Notes: generated by a model from the letters alone, not told the origin. A DNA stretch of 15,703 nucleotides from Betaproteobacteria bacterium (GCA_021300125.1 JAJTHX010000321.1:1-15703); one strand, 5' to 3'. Counted from the stretch's first letter, positions 7,326 through 15,311 are shown. Translations and numbers: made by a program.

Positions 7326-8288
7326 ATGAAAACCGTCAGCATCATTGCCCTGGCACTGGTGGCGGGTTATGCGCAGGCCGCGCAAACCGCCCCGAAATAT
7401 CCCGACAAACCGGTGCGCCTGATCGTGCCGCTGGCCGCCGGCGGCGGCATGGATACGGTGACCCGCGCGGTGGCGAGCCCGCTCGCCGAGCGGCTCGCGC
7501 AGACCGTGGTGGTGGACAACCGCCCCGGCGGCGGCGGCGCCATCGGTGCCGAAATCACCCGTGACGCACCCAAGGACGGCCACACCCTGCTGATGGGCAG
7601 CGCCACCTTTGTCATCCATCCGCTGCTGTATCCGGCGCGTTACTCGCCCACGCGCGACTACTCCACCATCACCCAGGTCACGCGCCAGCCCTATGTGCTG
7701 ATGGTGCATCCCAGCGTACCCGCGAAAACGGTGCGCGAACTGGTGGCGCACCTGAAGGCCAATCCCGACAAGTTCCAGTATGCCTCCTCGGGCCAGGGCA
7801 GCCTGATCCACCTCGCCACCGAGCTGTTCAAGGTGCGCACCGGCACGCAGATGGTGCACGTGCCGTACAAGGGCATGGGCGCCGCCTACACCGACATGCT
7901 GTCGGGCCGCATCCAGACCTCCTTCCCGAGTATCATTTCGGTGATGCCGCACCTGAAGACCGGCAAGCTGCGCGCGATTGCAGTGTCGAGCGTGCAGCGC
8001 GCGGCCTCGCTGCCGGACGTCCCGACCGTGCAGGAATCGGGCGTGCCGGATTTTGACGTCAACAACTGGTACGGCCTGTTCGCGCCGGCGGGTACGCCGC
8101 GCACGGTGATCGACCGCATCCACCGTGAAGTCGTCGAGATCCTGAAAACCCCGGACATGTTGAAGCGCATGGCGGCCGATGGTTCCGAACCGGTAGGCAG
8201 CAGCCCGGCCGAGTTTGCCGCGCATATCAAGGCGGAGACCGCGCGCTGGTCGGAAGTGATCAAGAAATCCAACATCAAGGCCGACTGA
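7326..8288 (+). CDS. Bug/TctC-family tripartite tricarboxylate transporter substrate-binding protein
   Basis: A periplasmic solute receptor of 320 aa. A short Sec signal peptide (MKTVSIIALALVAGYAQA, cleavage near residue 18-19) precedes a mature protein starting near YPDKPVRLIVPLAAGGGMD (25-43), the family hallmark. Further landmarks are VVDNRPGGGGAIGAE, MVHVPYKGMGAA and LPDVPTVQESG. Bug receptors bind carboxylates, amino acids or related small molecules and deliver them to TctA/TctB permeases. No such membrane partners are in the window, so it must use a distant permease or act in sensing. A strong ribosome-binding site (GAGGAG, 7316-7321) lies 4 nt before the ATG, consistent with high production. 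It is the last gene of the catabolic unit and is followed by a clear terminator. The ligand is unknown but is probably the pathway substrate. Confidence 0.95.
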   Translation: MKTVSIIALALVAGYAQAAQTAPKYPDKPVRLIVPLAAGGGMDTVTRAVASPLAERLAQTVVVDNRPGGGGAIGAEITRDAPKDGHTLLMGSATFVIHPLLYPARYSPTRDYSTITQVTRQPYVLMVHPSVPAKTVRELVAHLKANPDKFQYASSGQGSLIHLATELFKVRTGTQMVHVPYKGMGAAYTDMLSGRIQTSFPSIISVMPHLKTGKLRAIAVSSVQRAASLPDVPTVQESGVPDFDVNNWYGLFAPAGTPRTVIDRIHREVVEILKTPDMLKRMAADGSEPVGSSPAEFAAHIKAETARWSEVIKKSNIKAD

Positions 8289-8357
8289 CCGGGCTGCGCC
8301 GGTGGCGCCGCCGGTTTGCGGGCAGCGGTTACAATGCGGCCCGCCGCAGGACGGTAC

Positions 8358-8388
8358 AGCCCGCCGCGTCATCCGCGGCGGGCTTTTT
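8358..8388 (+). terminator. Rho-independent terminator after the Bug receptor gene
   Basis: A perfect 11-bp GC-rich stem (8358-8368 with 8374-8384), a TCATC loop and a run of five T (8384-8388) make a strong intrinsic terminator on the plus strand. It ends the tcuA-prpD-bug unit and insulates the spermidine-synthase-like gene. A direct repeat of the left arm (GCCCGCCGC, 8339-8347) could pair with the same right arm. Confidence 0.85.
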
Positions 8389-8463
8389 GCGTTGTATGGG
8401 CACCCGCCGTGGCGCCCTGCAGCCGCAAAATAAAAATTCATTAATAATCAAATACTTAATATC
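8389..8463 (+). promoter_or_regulatory. A/T-rich leader upstream of the spermidine-synthase-like gene
   Basis: The last ~37 nt before the ATG (8427-8463) are almost all A and T, in contrast to the GC-rich surroundings. They contain no Shine-Dalgarno. The stretch looks like promoter DNA (for example TTAATAT at 8456-8462), but no good -35/-10 pair with a useful leader could be chosen. Translation may rely on an unstructured leader or be leaderless. Confidence 0.3.
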
Positions 8464-10500
8464 ATGCCGCTGTATGCCCTGACGATCTTCACGAGCGCCT
8501 TCCTGCTCTTCCTGGTGCAGCCGATCATGGCCAAGCAGATCCTGCCCTGGTTCGGCGGCTCGGCTGCGGTATGGACCACCTGCCTGATGTTCTTCCAGCT
8601 GGTGCTGCTCTTCGGCTATGCCTATGCCGACTGGACCATCCGCTTCCTCAAGCCGCGGCCGCAGGTGATCCTGCACGTGGTGCTGCTGGTACTGAGCCTT
8701 GCCTCCCTGCCGATCATCGCCGGCAGCGGCTGGAAACCGCAGGGCGACGAAGACCCGACCTGGCTGATCCTCGGCCTGCTCGCGGCCACCATCGGCCTGC
8801 CCTATTTCCTGCTTTCAACCACCGGCCCGCTGCTGCAGGCCTGGTTCGCACGCAGTTTCCCGCAGGCGAAAAACGTCTACCGCCTGTTCGCGCTGTCCAA
8901 CGCCGCGTCGCTGGTCGCGCTGGTGGCCTATCCCTTCGTCGTCGAGCCCTACATCACCACGCGCGAGCAGTCGCTGGGCTGGAGTGTCGGCTACGGCCTG
9001 TTCGCGCTGCTGTGCGCGGTCTCGGCACTGTTCAGCCTGCGTCCGGCCCACGCCGCACTGAGCGATACCAATACCGCTGCAGCCGCGACCCCCGTCACGG
9101 GCCCGGCGCCGCGCGCCGCCGATTACCTGCTGTGGCTGGTGCTGGCGGCAATGGGTTCGTTCATGCTGATCGCGGTCACCAACCACATCACCCATGACGT
9201 GGCCTCGGTGCCCTTCCTGTGGATCCTGCCGCTGACACTGTATCTGCTGTCTTTCGTGCTCTGCTTCGAGGGCCGCAACTGGTACCAGCGCAAGCTGTTC
9301 TTCGGGCCGCTGCTGGTGATTGTCGGTGCGATGGCCTGGGGCCTGCACACCGACGGCGGCGTGATGGACATCAAGCAGGCGATCCCGCTGTTCGCGGCAG
9401 GCCTGTTCGTGATGTGCATGTTCTTCCACGGCGAGCTGGCGGCACTGAAGCCCGCGCCGCGCCACCTCACCGGCTACTACCTGATGATCTCGCTCGGCGG
9501 CGCGATCGGCGGGCTGCTGGTGGGCTTTGTCTCGCCGAAGCTGTTCAACACGTACTATGAATTCGGCTTCGGCCTGGTGTTCACGCTGCTGCTCGCGGCC
9601 TACGTGTCACGGCGCAACCCGCTGCTGGTGCCGGTGCTGGCGCTCGTTGCGGCCGGCTTCTCGGTCTACCAGGTGCACACCTACATCACCATGCTTTCCA
9701 GCGACGCGCGTGTGATGTCGCGCAATTTCTACGGCACGCTGCGGGTCAAGGACTTCGGCGACGAAAACAGCCAGAGCGGTGCGCGGCGGCTGATGCATGG
9801 CGTGATCATGCACGGCGAGCAGTTCCTCGCACCGAACCGGCGCATGGAAGCCACCACCTACTATGGCCGCGAATCCGGCATCGGCCGCATCATCGAGCTG
9901 AAGAACGAGGGCAGCAAGGAAGTCCGCGTCGGCGTGGTCGGCCTCGGCGCCGGCACGCTGGCGGTCTACGGCCGCCCCGGCGACACCTACCGCTTCTACG
10001 AGATCAACCCGCAGGTCATCGATGTCGCGATGAAGGAGTTCACCTACCTCACCAAGACCCCGGCGAGGATCGAGAACCTGCTCGGCGACGCGCGGCTGAC
10101 AATGGAACGCGAAAGCCCGCAGCGCTATGACGTGCTCGCGATCGACGCCTTCTCCAGCGATTCGATCCCGACCCACCTCATGACCTACGAGGCCATGGGT
10201 GTCTATCTCAAACACATCAAGCCCGACGGCGTGATCGCCTTCCATGTCACCAACCGTTTCCTCAACCTGCCGCCGGTGGTCAAGCGCATCGCCGACGAAT
10301 ACGGACTGCACACGGTGATGGTCAGCCACGACCCCGATGACGCCTCCGACCTCGCCCGCACCGACTGGATCCTGGTCTCGCGCGATCCGAAGGCGCTGGC
10401 GGACAAGCGCATCACCGGACCCAGCGAGCCGATCGGGGAAATCCCCGGTCTGCGGCTGTGGACCGACAGCTTCAACAACCTGTTCAAGATCCTGAAATGA
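8464..10500 (+). CDS. Fused multi-spanning membrane/spermidine-synthase-like protein
   Basis: This 678-aa protein has two parts. Residues 1-405 hold about 12-13 hydrophobic segments, beginning with LYALTIFTSAFLLFLVQP. Residues ~420-678 form a Rossmann-type domain of the spermidine synthase/methyltransferase class, with the nucleotide-binding-like VGVVGLGAGT (489-498), an acidic YEINP (512-516), GDARL (541-545) and the catalytic-region DAFSSDSIP (561-569). This matches the widespread 'fused MFS/spermidine synthase' family, whose activity is not well established. DAFSSDSIP differs from the DxTDP gate of classical aminopropyltransferases, and no S-adenosylmethionine decarboxylase gene is nearby, so polyamine synthesis should not be assumed. 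The start is supported because the first segment matches how these proteins usually begin. The protein sits in the inner membrane; the domain's location relative to the membrane is not certain. Confidence 0.88.
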   Translation: MPLYALTIFTSAFLLFLVQPIMAKQILPWFGGSAAVWTTCLMFFQLVLLFGYAYADWTIRFLKPRPQVILHVVLLVLSLASLPIIAGSGWKPQGDEDPTWLILGLLAATIGLPYFLLSTTGPLLQAWFARSFPQAKNVYRLFALSNAASLVALVAYPFVVEPYITTREQSLGWSVGYGLFALLCAVSALFSLRPAHAALSDTNTAAAATPVTGPAPRAADYLLWLVLAAMGSFMLIAVTNHITHDVASVPFLWILPLTLYLLSFVLCFEGRNWYQRKLFFGPLLVIVGAMAWGLHTDGGVMDIKQAIPLFAAGLFVMCMFFHGELAALKPAPRHLTGYYLMISLGGAIGGLLVGFVSPKLFNTYYEFGFGLVFTLLLAAYVSRRNPLLVPVLALVAAGFSVYQVHTYITMLSSDARVMSRNFYGTLRVKDFGDENSQSGARRLMHGVIMHGEQFLAPNRRMEATTYYGRESGIGRIIELKNEGSKEVRVGVVGLGAGTLAVYGRPGDTYRFYEINPQVIDVAMKEFTYLTKTPARIENLLGDARLTMERESPQRYDVLAIDAFSSDSIPTHLMTYEAMGVYLKHIKPDGVIAFHVTNRFLNLPPVVKRIADEYGLHTVMVSHDPDDASDLARTDWILVSRDPKALADKRITGPSEPIGEIPGLRLWTDSFNNLFKILK

Positions 10501-10576
10501 GGATGAGGCGGCGGTCTTGAAACGCCGCCGCACCGCCCCGACCTGCAGCGGACAGGAAGACCAGCTGACCCAGACC

Positions 10577-11965
10577 ATGCCCTGCCTGCCCCGACTCCTC
10601 CGGATCCTGTGCGCTGTCACCGCCGCCCTGCTGCTGTCAGGGCTGGCCATTGCGCCGGCTGCCGCCCAGCCCGCCGCCGAGGCCCGCGGCCTGCCCTCGC
10701 TGGCGCCGGTGGTCAACCAGGTCACGCCGGCCGTGGTCAACGTGTCGGTGATCACGCGCGTGCCGATGGAGGACAACCCGCTCTTCCGCGACCCCTTCTT
10801 CCGCCGCTTTTTCAACCTGCCCGACCGCCCGCAGCAGCGCAAGGAACAGGCCGCCGGTTCGGGCGTGATCGTGGATGCCGCACGCGGCTACATCCTGACC
10901 AACCACCACGTGATCAAGGATGCCGAGCAGGTCATCATCACGCTGCGCGACCGCCGCCAGTTCCCTGCGAAACTGGTCGGCGCCGACCCCGGCACCGACA
11001 TCGCGGTGCTGCAGATTCCGGCGCAGAACCTGTCGGCGCTGCGCATCGGCGATTCCGATGCTCTGCAGGTCGGCGACTGGGTGCTCGCCGTGGGCAATCC
11101 CTTCGGCATCGGTCAGACCGTGACCTCGGGCATCGTCAGCGCGCTCGGCCGCAGCGGCCTTACCGTGGAAGGCTACGAGGATTTCATCCAGACTGACGCC
11201 TCGATCAACCCCGGCAATTCGGGCGGCGCACTGGTGAACCTGCGTGGAGAACTGATCGGTATCAATACCGCGATCGTCGCCCCCGCCGGCGGCAACGTCG
11301 GCATCGGTTTTGCAGTGCCCTCGGCAATGGCGCGCGCGGTGATGGAACAGATCGTGCGCCACGGTGAGGTGCGCCGCGGCCGGCTCGGCATCGAGATGGC
11401 GGATGTCACCCCGGAAGCGCAGCGCCGTCTGCGCCTGCCCAGCCTCGACGGCGCGCTGATCTCTGAAGTCGAAAGCGGCTCGCCTGCGGAAAAGGCAGGC
11501 CTGCGCGAGGGCGACGTCGTCACCGCACTCAATGGCCGTCCGGTGCGCGGCTGGAGCGACCTGCGCGCACGCCTTGGCCTGACGCCGGTGGGCGACGAGA
11601 TCGAACTGTCCGTGGTGCGTGAAGGCGGTCCGCAGCGTATCCGCGCACGCATCGCACCGCCGCAGACCGCCAGCGCGGGCGAAATACAGGCAGTAAAGGC
11701 GATGCCGGGCCTGCGCGTGGTCGAGATTGAGCGCGGCAGCCCGCTGTTCCAGCGCCTGCGTGGCGGCGGGCTGGTGGTTGCGGCGACCGACAACGGCAGT
11801 CGCGCGCTACAGGCGGGTTTCCGGCCTGGAGACATCATCTATGCGGTAAACCGCCGCCGGGTGCAGACGGTGACGGAATTCGAGGCGCTGCTGAAAGGAT
11901 CGGACCGCGGCTACGCCATCGGTCTGCTGCGCGGCGACTTCAACCTGACCCTGATCATCCGCTGA
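10577..11965 (+). CDS. degQ: Do/DegQ-type periplasmic serine protease with two PDZ domains
   Basis: A trypsin-like envelope quality-control protease of the HtrA family, 462 aa. The signal peptide is about residues 1-30 (hydrophobic core to APAAA). The catalytic triad is visible: H111 in TNHHV, D141 in TDIAV and S215 in GNSGG. PDZ1 covers about 262-360 (RRGRLGIEMADV and SPAEKAGLREGDVV) and PDZ2 about 375-462 (ALQAGFRPGDIIYAVN). The length and layout fit DegQ/DegP/MucD; MucD is an equally possible name. I chose the ATG at 10577 because the signal peptide begins there. A TTG at 10517 would add 20 residues with no signal-peptide character and overlaps a small hairpin (10507-10529). The gene follows the membrane/spermidine-synthase-like gene by 76 nt and ends 1 nt from the convergent MFS gene, with no terminator between. 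Confidence 0.93.
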   Translation: MPCLPRLLRILCAVTAALLLSGLAIAPAAAQPAAEARGLPSLAPVVNQVTPAVVNVSVITRVPMEDNPLFRDPFFRRFFNLPDRPQQRKEQAAGSGVIVDAARGYILTNHHVIKDAEQVIITLRDRRQFPAKLVGADPGTDIAVLQIPAQNLSALRIGDSDALQVGDWVLAVGNPFGIGQTVTSGIVSALGRSGLTVEGYEDFIQTDASINPGNSGGALVNLRGELIGINTAIVAPAGGNVGIGFAVPSAMARAVMEQIVRHGEVRRGRLGIEMADVTPEAQRRLRLPSLDGALISEVESGSPAEKAGLREGDVVTALNGRPVRGWSDLRARLGLTPVGDEIELSVVREGGPQRIRARIAPPQTASAGEIQAVKAMPGLRVVEIERGSPLFQRLRGGGLVVAATDNGSRALQAGFRPGDIIYAVNRRRVQTVTEFEALLKGSDRGYAIGLLRGDFNLTLIIR

Positions 11966-11966
11966 G

Positions 11967-13130
11967 TCAGTTGCCGCGGCGCACCAGCCAGCCGCCGAAA
12001 CCGAGCAGCACGGAATTGGCCAGCCACACCGGTGCAAAGCCCAGCGCGCCGCCAACGCTGCCAAAGGCCAGCGGAATCACCAGATGGGTGAAATTGTTGA
12101 CGGTAACCCTCAGCCCCGCCGCCTCGGATACCCGGTTCTTCGGCGCCAGCGAGTAGATCAGCGACATTGACATCGGCTGGCCGCAGCCCACGCCCAGACC
12201 GAGCAGGAAAGCTACCGCACACAGCGCAAGCGGATGTTCGAACAGCGGAAACAGCGAGAACGCGCCCGCGGCGACAAACAGCGCATAGACCATGATCTGC
12301 GCCTCGCTGCGCCGCTTCACCAGCCAGGGCAGCACGCTGCGGATGACGAAGGTCGCCAGCGCGAACACACCCAGGATCACCCCGATCGCCGAGGCCGAGA
12401 GACCGATGCCGTGGCCATACACCGGCATGTAGAAATTGAACAGATCCCAGCCCGCGGAAATGAAACCGCTGGCGAGGAAGGTATTGCGCAGCCGTGGGGT
12501 GCGCCACAGCTCGATCGCGCCACCTCCCGCGCCCTCACCCCCGGCCTTGACGGCACCGGGCAGGAAACGCGGCCTGAACAGCAGGATCAGCACCGGAATC
12601 ACCGTGAACGCGGCGAGGATCATGAACGCACTGAGATGGCCAAGGTGGTCGATGGAAAAACCGGCAATCAGCGGCCCGAGGAAACCCGCGCCGGAAAAAC
12701 CCAGGCTCACCAGCGCATAGTTGCGGGAGCGGTTACCGACACCGCCGATGCCCCCGGCCACGCCAGTGACGGTGACGAAGAAAAAATGGAAGGACGTACC
12801 GAGAAGGAATGACACCACATACAGGGTGGCCATCGCCGGCCAGACCACGGTCAGCAGCAGCGCGATGCCGAGGCCACAGCTGCCCAGCAGCATCGGCAGC
12901 CGCGCGCCGACGCGATCGGCAAGGCGGCCGATCGCGATGGCGAACAGCATCGGGCACAGGGCATACAGCGCCATCAGGATGCCGACCTGCATCTGGCTCG
13001 CTCCCGATTCCAGCGCATACAGCGAAACCACGACCCGGCTGCCGCCAAAAGCGATGTGGTTGAGAACAATCAGTACCAGCGTCAGGTAAATCGCCACTTG
13101 CGACCGGCTCCGGCTGTTGGGGTGTTGCAC
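11967..13130 (-). CDS. Major facilitator superfamily transporter
   Basis: An inner-membrane secondary transporter of 387 aa with about 12 hydrophobic segments. The MFS signature loop between helices 2 and 3 is clear: GRLADRVGAR (68-77). A central hydrophilic linker (around residue 185-200, PGAVKAGGEGAGGGA) separates the two halves. The substrate is unknown; it could be a drug-efflux, sugar or metabolite carrier. The start is a GTG at 13130 without a recognisable ribosome-binding site; no in-frame ATG lies upstream. It lies 182 nt downstream of egtD on the same strand. No terminator separates them, so co-transcription is possible, but the A/T-rich gap could also carry its own promoter. Its 3' end abuts degQ tail to tail. 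Confidence 0.9.
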   Translation of the reverse strand: MQHPNSRSRSQVAIYLTLVLIVLNHIAFGGSRVVVSLYALESGASQMQVGILMALYALCPMLFAIAIGRLADRVGARLPMLLGSCGLGIALLLTVVWPAMATLYVVSFLLGTSFHFFFVTVTGVAGGIGGVGNRSRNYALVSLGFSGAGFLGPLIAGFSIDHLGHLSAFMILAAFTVIPVLILLFRPRFLPGAVKAGGEGAGGGAIELWRTPRLRNTFLASGFISAGWDLFNFYMPVYGHGIGLSASAIGVILGVFALATFVIRSVLPWLVKRRSEAQIMVYALFVAAGAFSLFPLFEHPLALCAVAFLLGLGVGCGQPMSMSLIYSLAPKNRVSEAAGLRVTVNNFTHLVIPLAFGSVGGALGFAPVWLANSVLLGFGGWLVRRGN

Positions 13131-13312
13131 CGCTGCTGCTGCGGGTATGCCCAGTCTAGCATCGGCGTCTGCACAAAGACCGGAGTTCCATTTTGTGAAA
13201 TACTTGGACAGTTTTTTCTACAGACAAGTCGCGAGAATCGAAAACCATTATCGCCACAGAGTCCGCATCATAAATGACCCTGCGGATTTCCATGCCGCGG
13301 TCCGCTGCGGCT
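13131..13312. other. Intergenic region between egtD and the MFS gene
   Basis: These 182 nt hold no credible gene. The part 13190-13275 is A/T-rich relative to its flanks. On the minus strand a GATAAT (13247-13252) could be a -10 for the MFS gene, but no good -35 is at the right distance. ACTTG (13202-13206) and CAAGT (13225-13229) form a spaced 5-bp dyad around a T tract and might be a regulator site. A short GCCGC/GCGGC stem follows egtD but lacks a T tract, so it is not a terminator. Confidence 0.3.
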
Positions 13313-14260
13313 TCAGGCCCGCAGCAGGTGTACCGCGAACAGTTGCTCGGGATCGGTCCACACGGCCTGTGGCCGGAAACCCGCGGCACTGGCAAGCGCG
13401 GCAAACTCCTCGAGTCCGTATTTGCAGGAATTCTCGGTGTGGATGCGTTCGCCGGCGGCAAAGCCGAAGCGCCGGCCGGCCACGGTGACTGTCTGCGTGC
13501 AGCAGCTTTCGAGATGCATTTCGATGCGGCCGCGCAAGAGGTCGTAGAACGCAACATGGCGGAAAGCGGACAGATTGAAGTCGGCACCGAGCTCGCGGTT
13601 GATGCGCGCGAGCAGGTTGAGGTTGAATTCGGCGGTCACGCCCTGCGCATCGTTGTAAGCGGCATGGAGCCGGGCCGGATCTTTTTTCAGATCAACGCCG
13701 ACCAGCATCGCACCGCCATTTCCGGCGATTTCACGCGAGCGGCCCAGGAACAGCAGTGCGTCTTCCGGGGTCAGGTTGCCAATCGTCGAGCCCGGAAAAT
13801 AGACCACCCGCGGCAGCGTGGCCGCCGGCGGCAATTCGAAAGGCGACATGTAATCCGCGCAGATCGCGGTCACCGGCAGCGGCGCATGGCGCGCCGCGAT
13901 GCGCCGCGCCGATGCTGTCAACGCCTCGCGCGATATGTCCACCGGCAGGTAACGCGCGGGCCGCAGCGCGCCGATCAGGATTTCGGTTTTGACGCCGTCG
14001 CCGCTGCCGAACTCGATCAGGGTGCGGCCAGCACCCAGGGCCGCCGCCATTTCCACGGCGTGGCAGCGCATCATCGCCAATTCGGTGCGCGTGGGGTAGT
14101 ACTCGGGCAGCCCGCAAATGCGCTCGAACAGCGCGGAGCCGCGGGCATCGTAGAAATATTTCGGCGGCAGTGCCTTGGGCGTTGCCGCGAGGCCGCTCAG
14201 CACATCTTCAAGGAAGGTATCGCGCGCAGGTGCAAGGTCGATCAGTTCGAAGGCAGCCAC
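13313..14260 (-). CDS. egtD: L-histidine N-alpha-methyltransferase EgtD (ergothioneine pathway)
   Basis: An S-adenosylmethionine-dependent enzyme that trimethylates histidine to hercynine, the first step of ergothioneine synthesis. At 315 aa it has the normal length. Family motifs appear in order: YDARGSALFERICGLPEYYP (37-56), followed by TRTE; the SAM-binding EFGSGDG (83-89); PVDIS (106-110); FPGSTIGN (155-162); GVDLKKD (188-194); AYND (201-204); and HTENSCKY (274-281). The residues known to bind substrate in mycobacterial EgtD have counterparts here: Tyr in EYYP (Y55), Asn in STIGN (N162), Tyr in AYND (Y202), and Glu/Ser in TENS (E276, S278). The start is a GTG at 14260 without a clear ribosome-binding site, 39 nt after pbpG, so coupling to pbpG is plausible. 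The usual partner EgtB is not adjacent; the neighbours are a peptidoglycan hydrolase and an MFS transporter. Confidence 0.93.
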   Translation of the reverse strand: MAAFELIDLAPARDTFLEDVLSGLAATPKALPPKYFYDARGSALFERICGLPEYYPTRTELAMMRCHAVEMAAALGAGRTLIEFGSGDGVKTEILIGALRPARYLPVDISREALTASARRIAARHAPLPVTAICADYMSPFELPPAATLPRVVYFPGSTIGNLTPEDALLFLGRSREIAGNGGAMLVGVDLKKDPARLHAAYNDAQGVTAEFNLNLLARINRELGADFNLSAFRHVAFYDLLRGRIEMHLESCCTQTVTVAGRRFGFAAGERIHTENSCKYGLEEFAALASAAGFRPQAVWTDPEQLFAVHLLRA

Positions 14261-14299
14261 GGAAGGGATGGTGAGAAGGCTGCCGCCCCGGGAGGCGGG

Positions 14300-15235
14300 T
14301 CAGCCGGCGCCGGGTCCGGCGTTGCGGGTTTCCATCCAGCGCTTGATGCGATTGGCATCGCCGATACGGGTCAGCTTGCCCCAGGAGTCGAGCAGAACGA
14401 TGATCACGGGCTTGCCGGCGATGCGCGCCTGCATCACCAGACAGCGGCCGGCCTCCGAAATGTAGCCGGTCTTGGACAGTCCGATGCGCCAATCCGGACT
14501 GTTCACCAGGCGGTTGGAATTGACGTACTGCATGGCCTGGCCGCGGGGGCCGCGCACGTGGACCCCGGTGTCGGTGGACAGCTCGCGGATCAGCGGATAC
14601 TTGAAGGCTTCGGCCACCAGCTTGGTCAGGTCCTGGGCGGTGGACACGTTTCCGCTCGACAGGCCGGTGCCGTCGACGAAGCGCGTGCGCCACATGCCGA
14701 TCTCGACCGCCTTCTGGTTCATCGTGGCGACAAAGGCACGGGTGCCGCCGGGATAGACCCGGGTGAGGGCGTCGGCAGCACGGTTCTCGGAGGCCATCAG
14801 CGCGAGGTGCAGCAGTTCGCGGCGGGTCAGCACAGTGCCGATGGCGAGGCGGGAACGCGTGCCCTTGAGCAGGTCGCGGTCATCCTCGGTGATGACGATA
14901 CGCTCCTCGAGGTCGAGTCCGGCGTCGAGCACCACCATCGCCGTCATCACCTTGGTGATCGAGGCGATCGGGGTCACCGTATCGACGTTCTTGGCGTAGA
15001 TCGGCCGGCCGCTGCCCTGTTCGATGACCAGCGCTGCGGAGGACTTCAGGTCGGGCACGGTATTGGCCACCATCGCCGACTTGACCTGACGCGCGCTGCG
15101 CTCCGGTGACTGTGCCGCAACCCCGGCGGGCAGGATCAGCGCGCAGGCCAGCGACAGCAGGGCCGTCGGCAGCAATGCGCGGCTAGACCGGGCCGGCCAC
15201 CGTGCGGGATTCAGTGCTGTGTTGTATGTCACCAT
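14300..15235 (-). CDS. pbpG: D-alanyl-D-alanine endopeptidase (PbpG/PBP7 type, peptidase S11)
   Basis: A periplasmic penicillin-binding protein of 311 aa that cleaves D-Ala-mDAP crosslinks in peptidoglycan. An N-terminal signal peptide (positive region around residues 12-19, hydrophobic 20-38, cleavage near VAA-Q) is followed by the three active-site motifs: SITK (S92 nucleophile, K95), SEN (149-151) and KTG (255-257). The length suits PbpG rather than the longer DacA/DacC carboxypeptidases, which carry a C-terminal membrane anchor not seen here. I chose the ATG at 15235 because AAGGG lies 7 nt upstream; a TTG at 15250 would add five residues. egtD follows after 39 nt. The promoter region upstream contains a candidate sigma70 promoter and an orphan terminator, described separately. 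Confidence 0.93.
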   Translation of the reverse strand: MVTYNTALNPARWPARSSRALLPTALLSLACALILPAGVAAQSPERSARQVKSAMVANTVPDLKSSAALVIEQGSGRPIYAKNVDTVTPIASITKVMTAMVVLDAGLDLEERIVITEDDRDLLKGTRSRLAIGTVLTRRELLHLALMASENRAADALTRVYPGGTRAFVATMNQKAVEIGMWRTRFVDGTGLSSGNVSTAQDLTKLVAEAFKYPLIRELSTDTGVHVRGPRGQAMQYVNSNRLVNSPDWRIGLSKTGYISEAGRCLVMQARIAGKPVIIVLLDSWGKLTRIGDANRIKRWMETRNAGPGAG

Positions 15236-15248
15236 GAAAAACCCTTGC

Positions 15249-15277
15249 AAAATACAGCCTTAGGCGTTTTTTTTCAA
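15249..15277 (-). promoter_or_regulatory. Candidate sigma70 promoter of pbpG with an unusually short leader
   Basis: On the minus strand a TTGAAA (15272-15277, 5 of 6 consensus) and a TATTTT (15249-15254, 4 of 6) are spaced exactly 17 bp. Transcription would start about 15241-15243, giving a leader of under 10 nt that barely includes the AAGGG ribosome-binding site. Either the gene is translated almost leaderless from this promoter, or the real start is upstream and this match is chance. Confidence 0.35.
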
Positions 15278-15311
15278 CCTCCTTCGCGATTACGGCCTGC
15301 CGCCGCAGCAT

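Noticed and set aside
5908..8441. Long minus-strand open frames antisense to prpD copy 3 and the Bug gene (465 and 497 codons)
   Set aside because: No recognisable domain or ribosome-binding site; both overlap well-supported plus-strand genes over almost their whole length.
10507..10529. Small hairpin (GGCGGCG/CGCCGCC) after the spermidine-synthase-like gene as a terminator
   Set aside because: The stem is only 7 bp and no T tract follows, so intrinsic termination is unlikely; degQ could be read from the upstream transcript.
9607..10842. A 411-codon minus-strand open frame antisense to the spermidine-synthase-like gene and the start of degQ
   Set aside because: It crosses two real genes on the other strand and has shadow-type composition without any family motif.
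13274..15109. A 611-codon plus-strand open frame antisense to egtD and pbpG
   Set aside because: It is the mirror frame of two genes with complete catalytic motifs. Its protein is low-complexity (rich in Ala, Gly, Arg, His, Gln) with no domain, as is usual for antisense frames in GC-rich DNA.
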